Positions 23,500 through 38,600 of a DNA stretch of 64,000 nt are shown in pieces (position 1 is the stretch's first letter; each line of letters opens with the position of its first letter). The notes below the pieces were generated by a model. It saw only the letters and a program-made list of their open reading frames with translations, was not told the origin of the DNA and ran no database searches. The position numbers were made by a program, and so were the translations under genes. Source of the DNA: Anastatus disparis (lineage: Eukaryota; Arthropoda; Insecta; Hymenoptera; Eupelmidae); contig JAFFSR010000009.1 in the NCBI GenBank assembly GCA_017163975.1, positions 682,001 to 746,000 on the forward strand. Direction: 5' to 3'.

Positions 23500-23691
23500 T
23501 TACTTTCCGAAAATGATTTTCCTGGATGCGCCGAAGTTTTGACCAGATTGAGTGGCATGTTTGTTGGTACCTGCTTGCAGACCAATTATACCTTCACCAG
23601 CTCTCAATTGTTCTTCTGTGAAGTACCTCTTGCATTCATCGGATGGTTTGGGACCCAAAAATGGACCACGCCATTCGGGATGCTTGTACGC
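23500..23691 (-). CDS. Mp20 exon 5 (terminal)
   Basis: Encodes 63 residues from AYKHPEWRGP to the C-terminal FGK and stop TAA at 23500-23502. It carries the calponin-like repeat. The acceptor TTACAG lies just above 23691. Confidence 0.93.
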   Translation of the reverse strand, partial: AYKHPEWRGPFLGPKPSDECKRYFTEEQLRAGEGIIGLQAGTNKHATQSGQNFGASRKIIFGK

Positions 23692-26600
23692 CTGTAATAA
23701 AAAGAAATGTTATTTATTTATTGAATTATAGCTTTGTTTTTTTTTAATTAAGTTTTACAAAATTGAATAAATAGTATAACGCAATTATGGAAAAAATGAT
23801 TAATCTTGGTAATTAAATGATAATATTTTAAAATGATTTATCAAAATTCTTCATTGATCTTACGATTCATATATATTGATCTCTAAAAGCTAAATTCTTT
23901 TGTATCTCATTTATTTCTTATTTAGTTATTTATGATATTGATGAATTTAATTAAAAGAACGAAAGTTCATTAAAAAAAGGTACACAAAATTTATTGTTAT
24001 AAACATTATTTTGGTGTAAAGAATAAATAAGCAAATTTATCCTCTCTGAGGCATAACGTCAGAGATACAAACACTTTTTTGAAAAATCGGCACATCATAT
24101 AAGTTCATGAAAATGGTGAATTAAATATTTAAAATAACTTTCAAACCTTATATGCTATAAAATTATTTTTAAATGGTATTTTTTTAAAAGTAAAAATATT
24201 TATAAATTGTTATTCATTAAAAGAAAATGTAAAGAAAAATATATTTATGTAATAACATAAATTTTCAACTTTTATCGATTAAATGAACGAATGCCAAAAA
24301 TTATTTAAATGTTGATTTGTATATAAAAAATACTAGCAATTCATAGAATTCACCAATAAATATGCATCGAGTGACCTTTCTAATATTTATTTATTAGTAA
24401 AAACTCAAATTTCATATCGAATTTTCAATGATAATCTTGAGATTAAGTTTTTCATTAGTATATCTATATATATTTATCTATATATAAGGCTTGGTTCATC
24501 TTCTAAAAAAACTCGATACATCTTTTTGAAAAACCGTCCATAAGTATTATGAATTTTTCAACAATTTTTTGTAATTATAGTTATGAGTGTCACTTTACTT
24601 TTATCTGTATTTCATGTCTTTTTAGATAATAAGACTTATTTTTCATTAAAAATCATTAAATACAACAATCAAGGTTTGCGTATTAAAATAAGTTCCGGTT
24701 TTAGTATTTATCTAAGCAAGAGGCCTGCCATAATGTATATACGAATTGCTGATTTACGGAGCTGTAATATTTTTATTTGAATTTTTTACTAGAAACCTTC
24801 AAAATATTATTCAAATAAGAAATAAAAATTCACTTTGTTTGCTTTATTTCAGTATCCTCTTTCCTTAAAAGAAACTTATTATTCATATGACATATTTTTC
24901 ATCATTTTTCAATATTTTAAAAATTTATGAAATACAAAAGTATATTATTAAAATTTTAAGATTATAGCTTCTTATTATTTTTTATTATATCAAAAAAATT
25001 TTAAACATTTAATCAGTTTTTTTAATATTAAAGTATATAATTTATTTTTATTTAAAAAAGCAAAATGCATTACATACCGCACGGCCAATGGCAAAGATGG
25101 TATTTGTGACTTGTGCAATGTTCTTCCGTTCAATCAGATCTACAGCCTGGAATAGATCGATTTCAGGTACTCCGTATCTGATGCAAGCTTTCTGGAACCT
25201 TAAATGAGAAACATTAAATGAATGAACTTTGATGTAACTCTACTAGACGTTTAAAAAAAGAATATTTTGTGAATATTTAAAGTATGCAAATTAATAAAAT
25301 AGTATATTTTAGAATATATATGTTAAAGATAATTAATTAGTAATTATCATTTTATAAGTTAAAATTGAAAATTATTGAAATTTCCTTTTCTAGATAATGC
25401 CATTTTCAACCATAAATCATCATTAAAATGAATAAAATTATAGAAATAAATCTAATTAGCTAATATTATATTACGGCAATTAAATACTCTAGTGTAAAAT
25501 AAAAAGATCTAAAGGTGAGCGTACTTCTGTTGAATTCTGCGAGAGTGAGAAATTCCGCGAAGCAATTAATGCTCGCCGAGTTGTCGAGTTCGCTTACCGC
25601 CTGATAACCATCCTTGCTCTCGACTAATTAAACGCCGAGGAGGTTGCCTGCACCCGAGTTCTCTTTTCTCTTAAGCTCACCAACACAAACTTAAATACAC
25701 GCTTAAGTTGACGATATGTATAGGAAAAACATTGGTCTCTTTTCTGTGCTCCGAGTATCTAACGAAGCAAGGGCTAAATGAGCGAATCTAGAGGAGAGTA
25801 CGAGTGAAAAAAGGGGTTGAGACTAATTTAACTTCTCTCTCTCTCTCTCCCTCGCGTTTACTTTCTCCCTCTCTGTTAATTACAAAGAGCGGAAACAAAA
25901 GGGGAGCAGCGATAAGAGATCGTGAGAGGAAGCTGCAAGCAAGCGTGAGAGAGTGAGAGAGAGAGAGAGAAAAGTTTATATATATACAAGTTTAACGAAC
26001 GAGAAATTTAAAAGCTCTTTCATGAATCTGTTAGCCGTGTCATAGAGCTCGCTTAGCCGAGCGTTTCCATTGTCTAAGCGTTAATCAGCGAAGGCTACTA
26101 ATTAACGCGAAACGAGCTCGCGGAAATTATTAAGACTCGCGAGAGAGAGAAGTCCAGAGGAGAATCGTACAGTGTTATATGTTATTGCACGTGGTACAAA
26201 TGACGCGATCAGTGTGCTGCTTCATTAGGAGAACAGAAATTAAGAGGCAGTTGGGATTTTAGAACTGAGTGAGAGTGCGGCTTGCAGTAATTAACGGATG
26301 AGCTTTTAAGGGGGAATTACAGTGGCGCTACAAGAGCCCGTAATCAAGCGCGCTCTACTTGCTTTAAATGCTCGCTTTGGATGGAACTCTATACTTAAGC
26401 ACCATGGCTCATCTTTTTATTGTTATATTTTTTTTTCTTTTAATTCATGTATTTATTAATAATAATGTTAATGATTAGGATAATTTATTTTCAAATAATA
26501 TATTAAATAGATTCCAAAAATAATTTTGATATTTTAAATTCTTTATTAATGACTAATCATTTTTTAAAAATATTATCATGATTATTTAAATAGTTGCAAT

Positions 26601-29600
26601 AAAATAGTATTGTCAAAATAGCGAAAAATAAGGTTTTAATTTATATGTTTAAAAAATTATTTTTTAGAAATATATTAAACCGTACGTTTTCTGTAAAAAG
26701 TAACATAAAGACTTGGAACTTATTATTGAGAGCAGTATATTCGTTAAATTAAAAATTAGTTGTAATAAGATGCATTTATTTAATATTTTGATAGCGCTTT
26801 GTTTCAAAGACAATATATAATTAACAATTATTTCATCGCATTCTTTATTTTTCGATTTCTTTACATTCACTCTAATAACATAGTACTCATATCAAAATTC
26901 CCAACTATGAAAAAAGCTCAAATATTACCATAAACCTACAAAAGGGCTTCTTACTGTATATACTTTAATTTCAAGTTATAAATAATTAAAAATTATTGTA
27001 AAATGTTCATTCAAAAGAATTATAAAAAAATAAAAAACATTTATAAAATAATTAGTACATATTGGAATGTAATATTTTAAAAACTATGTTTTGTAAAAAG
27101 ATTGTAATTATTTATTTTAAAAATTAATATTTATATTAATAATAAATTATATGAACATTACTAATCTACGTCAGAAAATTTTGATCAATCGTATATAAAA
27201 AAGATTGTAATCTCAACAGTTGATAAAATTTTTTTAAAGTAATTTTATAAGTTTTGTTTACGAGATACTAATATGAAAATAAAACAAATTCAATTTTATG
27301 TATAACAAGTTTTACTTATACTTTACTTTAGTCTTTCTATAAAATTGTTATTTTTTCAATTTACATTCACGTTTGTTACAATGAGTATGCATACTTTTAC
27401 GAAAGTTAATTATAGGTAGTACTAAGACTTTATTATATACAAAAGTAAACTTTTTTTATGATTTTCAGTTTTATTAGAACGTTAGTATCATTACCTTTTT
27501 TTTATATTACATGAAATCATATACTTATTATACTTATTTATTTATATCAAATATGTTAGAAAGTTAATTAAATAAAGTTATTTATATTGTTGGTTATTAT
27601 TATTTGTTTGACTGTATACTCCAAAATACCATATAATATAAAGTTTAGAGCACAAGCTAATTTGAAGCTAGTGGCACCGATATGAAATAGCTTTATGAAA
27701 TAATCGAGAAAAAGCGAGCAAAAAGGATAAAAAATGGTCGTCGTCGCGCTCAGTGGAATGCTATGTCAATCTGCTACTCGAAGCTCTGTTCTCCTGATAA
27801 GCAGCGCGTCTGCCGCATATGAGCACCAAACAACAATCTACGGCACCTCGCGCATACGTGCACGAATTATGACGTTTAACAATTGCTACAACTAAGCGAG
27901 AACTATTATTTCAATTATTTATCTTTTGTACAGTGGTTATTAAAAAAATAATGATAAATTATAACTGTTTCTAAGTGTAGGAAATTTAAATAGAACAATA
28001 GAGCATTGGATGATTATTACCGATTTAATAAACATTTACTTCTAATGCTTTGGCTGACTGAGGGTCTATTACTACTTATCCGAAGAGATTTGCAATATGT
28101 AACCAGTGTTGCCTTTTAAAATTGCATTGTTATCGATTGTTGTGTTATAAGTTTTTTTTACGTAAAAGCGTATTCAAGAAAAAGAAATAGAAATATTAAA
28201 AATAAGCGTTGCTCATTAAATAAAGTAGATTAACATAATTGATCCAAGAACTAAGGAAAAATAAAAAAGTTACGTTGATTAAATTCAATTTTAATTGTTA
28301 TTCGATTAGATACATTATTAAAAAGAAAACTTCTATTCGCATATTGTTTTATCATAAAGAATATAAATTTTTAAACTAAAACTTTTTTATTAAAAAGTTT
28401 CTTTTTATTAATAATTAAATAGCAGGCACCTTTACTATGAAAGTAGTAAAAGTTTAGATAACAGACATTTAAAATTGAATGTAAAGTTCTATAACTGTGT
28501 AAAGACAAAACGTATAACGGAATAGCGTAGATTCATCATAATTCGAAACTTCAAAGTATAAGGCGAGAAAAGAAATTAGTAGGCATTAGCACTTTGGTAT
28601 ATATTATAAAAGACAAATGATCGCGCGTCTTCTTAGTCCGCAAGCGCACTAAGCGTGATGCGCGAAACTCGAGTCAAACCAGTGCTCACTGTTCCGCTAG
28701 TCATCAGAGTATCATAAACTTTGTAAAAGCAATACACGCACTTTTCTTTTTGATTTTGTTCTTCTTTATTTTTTTATTTTTCTTTTATATATTAATTCTC
28801 GCATGCGCGCGTACGTTGTGCATGTGTGTGTGTGTGCGTGTTGTTTGTTATGCTGCAACTTCTTCATTGATGCTGTTATACGCATAGAAAGGGAGTAGTG
28901 CGGAGTGGCCGCGCTGCGCATCATTCGCCCCCACCATAAAGTTTAAACTTTAGTCAGGCGCACTTGCTGGCTCTTATATATATATATATATTTATAGTAA
29001 ATGTTTAATTTAAAAGTAGGACGACGCTAGTGTAGGCAACGAGAAAGAAGTAATAGCTTGTATATGTATGTGTACAAAAGGTACAGTGAGAGACGTAGTT
29101 TTTAGGTATAATAGGTAAAAGCCCTCAACTTGCAAAAAGGCGGAAGATCGGGTGGGAGGTGATTTTGCAACGTCGTTTGAGTTGACCGGGAAAATTTTGC
29201 GAAAATTGTTTATTCGCAGTCAGGAAATAGAAAGGGGGAGGAGGTAGCTCGATGTTTATAACAAACGTTACATTTTTCGCGTTAAAGCTTCGGTGTGTTG
29301 CGCTCTTGCGTTTCTCTGCAAGCCGACCGAGGAGAGGAATTTTAATCGCGTAGTACTTGTTACTCCGGTTAGCAAACAACTCGCTGCAAGAGCTACCTTA
29401 CCTTCTCCCTTCCCGATCCAAGCCCTTAGGTAGCTTTTGTAATTTACAACTGCACGCGTGCACAACTTTATCTTTTAACTTGCAAACTCGTTACCGGTTT
29501 TTAACTTTTGCTTTTTTTTTACACGCACACACATATCAAGTACACACATATGTAAGTTCCGATCTTTGTAGTTTGTTCTTGTAAAAGAAAGCCGATTTCG

Positions 29601-32600
29601 TGCTCATACGTGTAATTGTGGACCAAGAGATTTTATTGCTAAATGTAGTTTGTAGAGCAACGTGTCACAAATATTACCTCCTCGCATGCAAATATTTCAT
29701 CAGGATGGTAGCAAAGCGTTAAAAGCATTTTAATGATTTATATGTATATGTCTAGATTTCGGGCTACCGTCATTAGATATCATTTTTATTCATGTGCTCC
29801 TTTTATACTTCAATTTTTTTTTCTTTGCTCGACAATTCTCTTCAACATTTCAGTATTTTGTCGATACATTCGAAAAACTTCCTTTTCGATTAATGTCTTT
29901 TTATTTATTCCAAAATTTTACTATCAGCTATTCAAGTACATTTCTAACAATTCTTAATAAGATAAATAAAATTAATAAAACAACTTCCACAATAAAAAAT
30001 CTTTGGATAAATTTCTGTAAAATTTTTTACAATAAGATGTTTAAACTATTTGGTTATTACAATAAATTACTGAATTACTGCAATTGGAAAATAAAAATTA
30101 AATTTATAAATTATAATTTAATCATGAATTATAGACTATGTAGAATTTTATTCCATATTATATTTAAGAATCGTTTTTTCATTTAATATAAAATTTCCTA
30201 AACAGAGAATTATTGAATAAACAAATTGTAGAAAGGCTCCAATTATTATTTTAATAAAACTTTTTACATTTTTTGCATAAGTGTACCGTTTCTCTGCACA
30301 AAAAAATTATCTGTTCTCAATAGTTTGAAATCATTCATGGATAAACAAATTACGATATGTATATAACCAAATTATTACAACAATTGATATTTTCAATTAA
30401 AATAATCATCTATTGTCACTAAATAAAATTAAAAATAACAAAAAAAAAGGTTCTCAAACTTTCCATTGCTCATAGTTTAAATCGGAACGGCGTGGCTGTT
30501 ACGCGCACGATAACATCGAGCAATCGAAATACGTGGCTCTGACGCAGAACACTGTCGATTGCGTAAAGGCGACTTGCGAACAGGATTTAATGATTTTAAA
30601 AGAGCTGGTTTAACTTTTATTTGCATCGGTACGTTAGCGATATCATTTTTTTTTGCCTTTTCTTTTTCTATACTTATTAAAAATTGTTTATGGAACGATT
30701 ATTCAACATTTTAATTATAAATTTTTTTCATTTTTTAACCGGTTTAACTTGAAAAATACATAACAATAAAATTTAAAAAAAAAAACTTATTTATATAACA
30801 TAGTTTTTTTTGCATACTTTATAAAAAAAACTATTATACTTTAAAAAGAAATATTATGTTTTAAACTTACTGATTGAGGTTGTCCATCATCTTATAATCA
30901 CCGCCTGATGTGTTGACTTTAGAAACGAGACCAGGCTGTAATTTATTCATCAACATGCATAGAATGACACCATCCCGTAAAGCATCTTCATAACTGACAC
31001 CTAAAAAATAAAAAAATTTATTGCTAATATTTTATTTTAAAGACAATTCACTTAAAAATTCAAGTATAAAATTTTAGTTTTTATAAAAATAATTCTTCAT
31101 AGAAACTACTATTTTAACCCATTGATGGTATTTGTTTACTGCAGTATTCAAAGCACTTTTAACAATGATTGATTATAATTAATTTAAAAGTAATCAGAAA
31201 ATTTGAAACAATTCAAACGTAATTTTTATATGATAAAAAATATATTTTTATTAAAAATTTGCGATTGTAAAACAAAAATAATGATAAATTTTCAAATTAT
31301 TTTTTTTAATTTAAAAATTTAAAAAAAAGACAATTTTTTTTATTATAATCTTTAGCTTAAGATGTTTATAAAAAAGTTGAAATGTATGGGTTATCATTAA
31401 AATTATTTATTTAAAATAAAGTGATTTTTAAATAAGTACATTTATAACTATATTGGGACTCTAGCCAATTATTTATTCTTAAATTATAAGACCATCACAG
31501 ATTTCATTAAGTTATAAATCAAATATTTAAATGAACAAAGTCTTTGATCGCAAGACAAAGTTATTAAATTGAATTATTGTCTACATTCATGATATTCACG
31601 CAAAATATTGTATTTACGAAACCTTATGATCCCAACTGAAAATATAAATTTTAAAATAAATTGAGCGTATTATTTCATACTCTATTTAACTTAATACACG
31701 ACCTTTACATTCAATAAATTTAGCAATTTATTCTTGTCAATGATGAGATATTAGCACTAAATTAACTTTTTATTCATAATGAAGTAATTTTAGATTAAAT
31801 AAAATTGGAAAGAAAAAGGCATTTGTTATTTTCTCAGCGCCTGCAATTATTTCAAATTAATCTCTTCCGTTAAACCATGCTATTCGTCACAATTATTTCA
31901 TTGATCCGTTAAAATTCTATCTTTCTTTTTCTCTCTCCTTTCAATCTCATACCCCATTCCTTTTTCAACAACAAGCTCCGCCCTTGTGAGCTCCGCCATT
32001 GTATTCTCGTCTACACATACATATACAAATAGATTTTTTTTTCACTCATTGAAAGAGCCAAACAACAACGATATGCGCAACACAGCAGCAGCAGTAGTAG
32101 CAGCAGTAGCAGCGACAGGTGCCCACCTCCAGTGGCAACAGAGCACCAGCAGCGTACTTCGGTATATAGAAAGCTTGATACGTAGGAATTTGCACGACCA
32201 ACACTCGCTCATGACATCCCGCTAAGCCAAGAGGCTCGCCAAGGGGGCATCGCATTTTTTATCCATCTCCCAAAGGACCCACACACAATATGCCTCCTTC
32301 CTTTATATCGACTCAACCAGTCGTATCCATCGGCTTATTCTTTTTCTTTTTACATGTATCCACGCTTTTTCTGTGTATCATTCGAAAAGAAGAAATACAC
32401 GAAAGACAAAGAAATGATGAAAGATATCATATCTTGATTTATAAAATGTTTCTCAATTTTGTTTTTTATGACTATATGCCCACCTTTTGATTTAGAGACA
32501 TTGGGAGAAAGAAGAAGCTTTTCGATATGTCGCTTACAAACGCTCGAGACGCCATTCGAAAGACGAAGCACATCTCGAGCTGCCAGGCAGCTATCATAGT

Positions 32601-35600
32601 CCAGGAGCTTTACTCGCGTATCATTGCTTACCGACTATACCACCCCCCCCTATAACATTCAACCACACACCATCAAGGGGATGACTACTACCACCACTTC
32701 CCCACTCGAACGTTCATTCTTCTTTTTTTTCATTCTCCACCCACGCAATACCGCACTCGTGTCTATTGTATACATATAGAATATATATAACGGTAAACGA
32801 GAGACAGTGCTGCTGAAACCATCGATGCGCATTGGAGTTATATCGATCCTAATATGTCTATATTTTTGCGTATATAAATGCGAATTTTATATTTTTGTTT
32901 AATTTAATAGATCGTCCTAAATTACTTTCCTTTTTAGAAAATAGAGTGGAGATAATGATATATATGCACGAATGCGTTAAAGTCTTATCAGTATTGACGA
33001 ATTTCTAATGCATAGATAAAAATTGAAAAATCATACGCTCGCATGGTAACGTATATATGATAAACACGATGGACACTGGATACGCGATTCCCTAACATCA
33101 GGGGCTCATGTATTGAGCAAGGAAAATATTTATTGATAACTAGGAATATCGTGTGTCGTGTCTTCATAATATAAATATAGGCGGGAAGACGATATTTCTA
33201 TAATCTTTCGAATGCTTTTACGAGTACTCATTAGCGAGTGCCTAATTGCTTCTTCTTATCGCTTCAAAGAATTAACGATAAGAATAAAATGTATTTTTTT
33301 TTTTTTTTCATTTTAATAAAAATATTATGTTTTATTCGTGGCAATTTAATTAAATAATAATAATATTAATTAAAAAATTAATTAATAAATTTAATAAAAA
33401 TACAAAAAATTATATTAGTTATATTTAAAAATTTTTTTTAACAAATAATTACAGGTTATTTGAACGTATACTCACATAGAATATTCAAACGTTAAATTAT
33501 TTAGAATACTTGAAACAACAGTTTTATCAATAATGACTAATTATTCAAACATTGTCCACAACTTTCACATGTGATAAAAAAAGTTTTTAATTAACTGTTT
33601 ACTTGATAAGAATATTTTTTTTGTCAAAGTATAAAAGTTTTTAAATTAAATTTTTTCGTGTTTTTCAATTATAATAGAATTTTTAAGTCATGAAAATATT
33701 TAAATATTTTTACTAAATCAATTACGCAATCTTTGCACTATTTTAAATAATATGAAATATATAATTAATAAATTGATAAAAAAAATTTTATAAATGTATA
33801 TTTATTACTAAAAATGAGCCGGTGAGTGGCTCAGTCGGTAGAGCATTGGATTCGCAATCTCGGGGTTCTGAGTTCGAATCCCGCTCTCGGCAGCCGATTG
33901 ATACAAGCACCACTGTACATTACATGTGCTGCAGTTCATAAACACACTTACGAGCTCCGTCGCTGATTAGCATTATAAAATAGCATAAATATAGCGACGT
34001 TAAAGAAGAATAAAAAAAAAAATTTATTGCTGAAAGATTTGTAACAGCATTGTTAAGTTTATGAAATTTTTTGCAATAATAAAAATGTATTGAAATCACT
34101 TATTTTATTCAATTGCTTTTATAATTGAAAACTAAATAATGAAATTCGTAATTAATTTTTGTTTTTAAATTTAACATTTTCTATATTATTAAATATACTG
34201 AATAAAAAGTTTATTATATGTAAGCTTTACTTATTAAAAAAAAATTTACTTAATATTAAAGTTTACTTAAATAAATTAAATTTTTTTGTTATAAACTACT
34301 TTTTTGATAGAAGAAATTCATTGATAATTATTATTTGGTAGTATCATGATAGCTTAAAAAATTATATACAATTCACTGGCAATTTAATGACTTCAATATT
34401 ACATTAAAATATTTTGTATATTGCACTCGTACACAAAGATTTAATAATAGTTCTTCAACCTCGGTCATTGCGAGTGAAAATCAATTTGTTTTTACTTCCA
34501 CATTGCCGACGTTCCGATCGCCTTTCTAACTGCTACTGCGATCTTCTTTAGAGCTTGATAGCAACTCAATAGATATTAATATATTTAGAATTTAATCCGT
34601 TGCCATCTAGGAAGCCAGGTATAGTCGCAATATATAAGTAATCAAATGACTCTCAACAAGCGTGATTGATCAACTGATTGAACATTGGTATATGTAATTA
34701 AATGATATTATAATGTATGAATTTATATTTACACTAATTTATAAATTAATTAAATATTTACTTAAAAATATATATTATATGTTATCGACTTTCAATTAAT
34801 TAAAAAAGTTTGGCTTTGTAAAATCAAATCTCTTTCGTTTGGTTTTCATTACAAAAAGTTTTAATGTTGAAAGAAAAAAATTTTTTTTGTATTAAATTTT
34901 AATTTTAAAATGACTATAGTTTTACTCGCATTCATAACAAATAGAAACTTCTAATTTATTTAAATTACTGAATATTAGTCAATCATCGTTTCCACTCTTC
35001 TCACAATGCTGTGAGATAGAAAATACTACTTAATTTCAATATGTATATTTTTAAAGTCCAAACTTTTCTAATGTCTTATTATAATTTTTGAATTTTTTTA
35101 AAGTTATTATAGAATATCTAATTAAAAACTTATTGTTATAACATTTTTAAATATTTAGTTATGATATGCCGTATTAATTTTGCTTTTTTTATTATCTTCA
35201 ATTATCAAAAATATGCTTTTTCATTTAAAGCTTTTATTTAAAGTTTGAATTAAATTTCTATTGGCTAAATATTGAAAGTTATAAAATAAAAAAATAAAAT
35301 TGTTCTTTAATATAAGATGATTTCATATTATGTAGTAATTTAAAAAACAAAATTTGATATAATTTATAGCAGTTTCTGTTTGCATGAGTTTTCCAAAATT
35401 ATATAAACAAAGTCGAAATCAAAAAGTTTATCTTATACAATTTTAAAATAATTATTAATAGTTAAATTTATTAAAAAGTTAGAAATTGGGATTGTCACTA
35501 AAAAAAAATTCATAATTTGCTGTTGAAAGCAAAGAATTTGAATTCAGAATAATTATTACTTCAACCGAAAAAATACATTATATATGTTAAAGAAAATGGA

Positions 35601-38600
35601 AACGCTATGTAAAATGGCGTTCTTGATATTTTGTCTAATGAAAATTTTCAGATGCAATATATGATTAAAAATGTGATTTAAAAAATGTACATTTTCTTCT
35701 TTATTTTTTATGCAAAAACAAAAGATTTTACACCTTTTAAAATTACCTTTCTTCATAAAGAACCAAGCTTACGAATATTAACAATTTTGTAAGTATACAT
35801 TATACAGAAGAAGGAATAATTCATTTTCATAATCAATTTTAATTTCAACGCCGACGTATCTTATAAATCTGATAATAGTATAAATAGAATGTAAATAATA
35901 TTATGAACAAACATAAAAATCAAGTACATTTATACTTTCAAGATAAATATCTGTATATAATTTTTACCTTTTCTGTGTACTTATTCAATAAAAGAAAGAT
36001 ATGAATTTATTTATCAAAAAATCATTATTTTTAGAGATGATTTTAAATAAAAGAAGTACTTATGGAACTATACATTTATGCATAAAATAACAAAACATAA
36101 ATATGCGACTTCTTAAAATTTGGCTGTAGAGACATATAAGCTATCATGATCTTACTATTGCTTTGATTTTTGAAAAAGCGACGGTTTTTGAAAGAATATT
36201 GAAGATGTAATAAAGAGGGATGAATAAAGCTAAAGAACCCTTAGATATATTTTTAAGCAATCGCGCCACCACCCAGAGCTAGCTGAAAATAAGGGCTAGT
36301 TTCTCAGCAGGACTAACAACCTGATCCTGCAAGGACGCAGCGTCACGTGGTTTTAAAGTAGTTCTGCGCATAGCTACCGATGCGCAAGCGCTTGCGAAAC
36401 AACAATTACACCAAGAGAGAGAATCTCGTATACACTGTTGTGGTTTATATGTGCCTGCTGCGCTATCTGTTCGCCTGGTAAAAAACTGGTCGTTCGCCTG
36501 GATTCTCGATTGATGAGCTATCGACAGCCGATTGAAACATAATCTTTTTTTATATCTATATTTGATCTGCATATTTGAATTCTTTTTATTTTTTAAGATT
36601 TCGTCTGAAGAAAAGTTTCTCATGCCGATGTCTTAAAGTCTATTGATCGAATTGAGTAAACTTGATTTTAAAAGCTTGCATTCTTATATATAATAAAAAT
36701 AGCAAATAAGTATGTATGAGCAATGATGCATAATAACTAGACGTACTAATAGTTTCATCGTAAATCATAGTGATTTTCGTTAACTATTTCTAGCTTAGGA
36801 GACTAGAAGCGGCATATAATCATCTACTTTAAATAATAATTCCTTCAATCAAATCAATCGATTACATTGCAAATAGAAATGTATATTTAAAGTACCAGTC
36901 TATCCACCCTCGTGCAAAGTTTGTTATTGCGAGAGTTAACGCATAGAGAATTCATATGAAGGAAAGCTCCGAATTCTCGTTAATATGCAGATAATTTCTG
37001 TTATTATGAGAAATTTCAGTAGAAATTCGAATATTATGAAGGCGAACTTATCCCTAGGGACTCCCCCAGTCTCCTCACTTACCAGGATTTCATGTTGGCA
37101 TCGAAACTCTTTCTCCGACTTACGCATATATTATACGTATATAGTAGTTGCGGAAGCTTTTGAAATGCGTGTGCTTTAAAATGAACAGACGCGAGTAGTC
37201 CCCCGCGTTGTCGAAATTTTAGAAAAATTCCATTGTGATCTGGAAAAGTGTTTGGTTCGGTTATCAGGCGAATATAGGAAGCTTGTTGTTAAAGCTTTTA
37301 AACGCGAGCACACGCCAAACATCCTGTTCGCCCATCAATTCAGCTTTTTAAAGTTTGTTATCCAGAAAGCATAGCTGTGCAACGCATCTATCCTCAAATC
37401 ATATAGAATTGACGAATGTGCGGGGGAGAGAAAGAAAGAGAAATCACATGTTTTGGATACGTCCCTGATAGTTTCGAGCCTCCGTGAGATGTCGTAAACG
37501 CAAAGAGGTGACAGGAAATCGATGACACGTCTTCGGAGATTCCTCTACGGCGTTCATCTTTATTCCCTCAATCAATTGCCCGCGTCTTTCTTTTATCCTT
37601 CAACTTAAATTTCAAAGTTAAAGAATGTATTTTTTCCATATAACTGAAGAATCGCTCGACGGTTTATTATAAGGCATCGATGACGGGGCTTCGATTTATT
37701 TCGTATATACTGTTTCTTTCTAACCCGATCGATCATATGCTAGCCGGATATTTTTCAGACGTCGAACCTATTGCCTATCCATATGTATACAATACGTGCG
37801 TACGTATATAGAAAAATATATGTACGAGAAATATTGTGGAAAACGATATTCGCACGGGGTAAAAAGTGTGCGCTCTCGAACGTGTATATATTGCATTGGT
37901 ATCGATACGAATAAAATAGCATGGCGAATATGATATCCTGCTACGGTGACACGTTGTCACGGCGATGAGCTTAGACGTGTACATTCGCAAATATCTTTAT
38001 TTTCTTGTGCTTATATGTCGATCAGCGATGCCGAAAGTGGCAGAGTCAGAGAGGGAAATTCAAAAATGTGTAAAAAAAAAGTATTAAAATAAATAGTTTT
38101 TAAAATTTGATAATTAATAAATAATTCTAAAAAACAAAGTTACTATAACAAAATAATTTTTTTTCAATTTAAAAAATTTTTTTGAGTTCAACAAAATTTT
38201 GTTCAACTCAAAAAAATGTAAAAAATAGAAAAAAAATTATTTTGTTATAGTAACTTTGTTTTTTAGAATTATTTATTAATTATCAAATTTTAAAAACTAT
38301 TTATTTTAATACTTTTTTTTTACACATTTTTGAATTTCCCTCTCTGACTCTGCCACTTTCGGCATCGCTGATGTCGATGCTTTTTTGCACTTTGATTTTA
38401 TGCTCTTACCATATATATGCACATGTATATAGCTTCTTAGCTCGCTTAAAGTATGTGATGATACTTGGTTTCGTCGTTGACGCAGTAACGCTTTGAGCTG
38501 CTCGATAATATTTTGTCCAATTAACACATCTGCTTTCGATTTATTAACTTTATTAATTAATCGCCTATAATTAAATGACCCTAGCTAATTGCACAGTCAC

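Noticed and set aside
29733..30186. Two overlapping plus-strand open frames of 74 and 130 codons
   Set aside because: Phe/Asn/Lys/Ile-rich composition typical of AT-rich DNA, no domain, inside an Mp20 intron.
33818..33895. Functional tRNA gene
   Set aside because: The anticodon arm does not pair properly and the tRNA-like head continues into a SINE body shared with 57219.
36279..36623. Minus-strand open frame of 114 codons
   Set aside because: No recognisable domain or splice context; lies in an intron of a same-strand gene.
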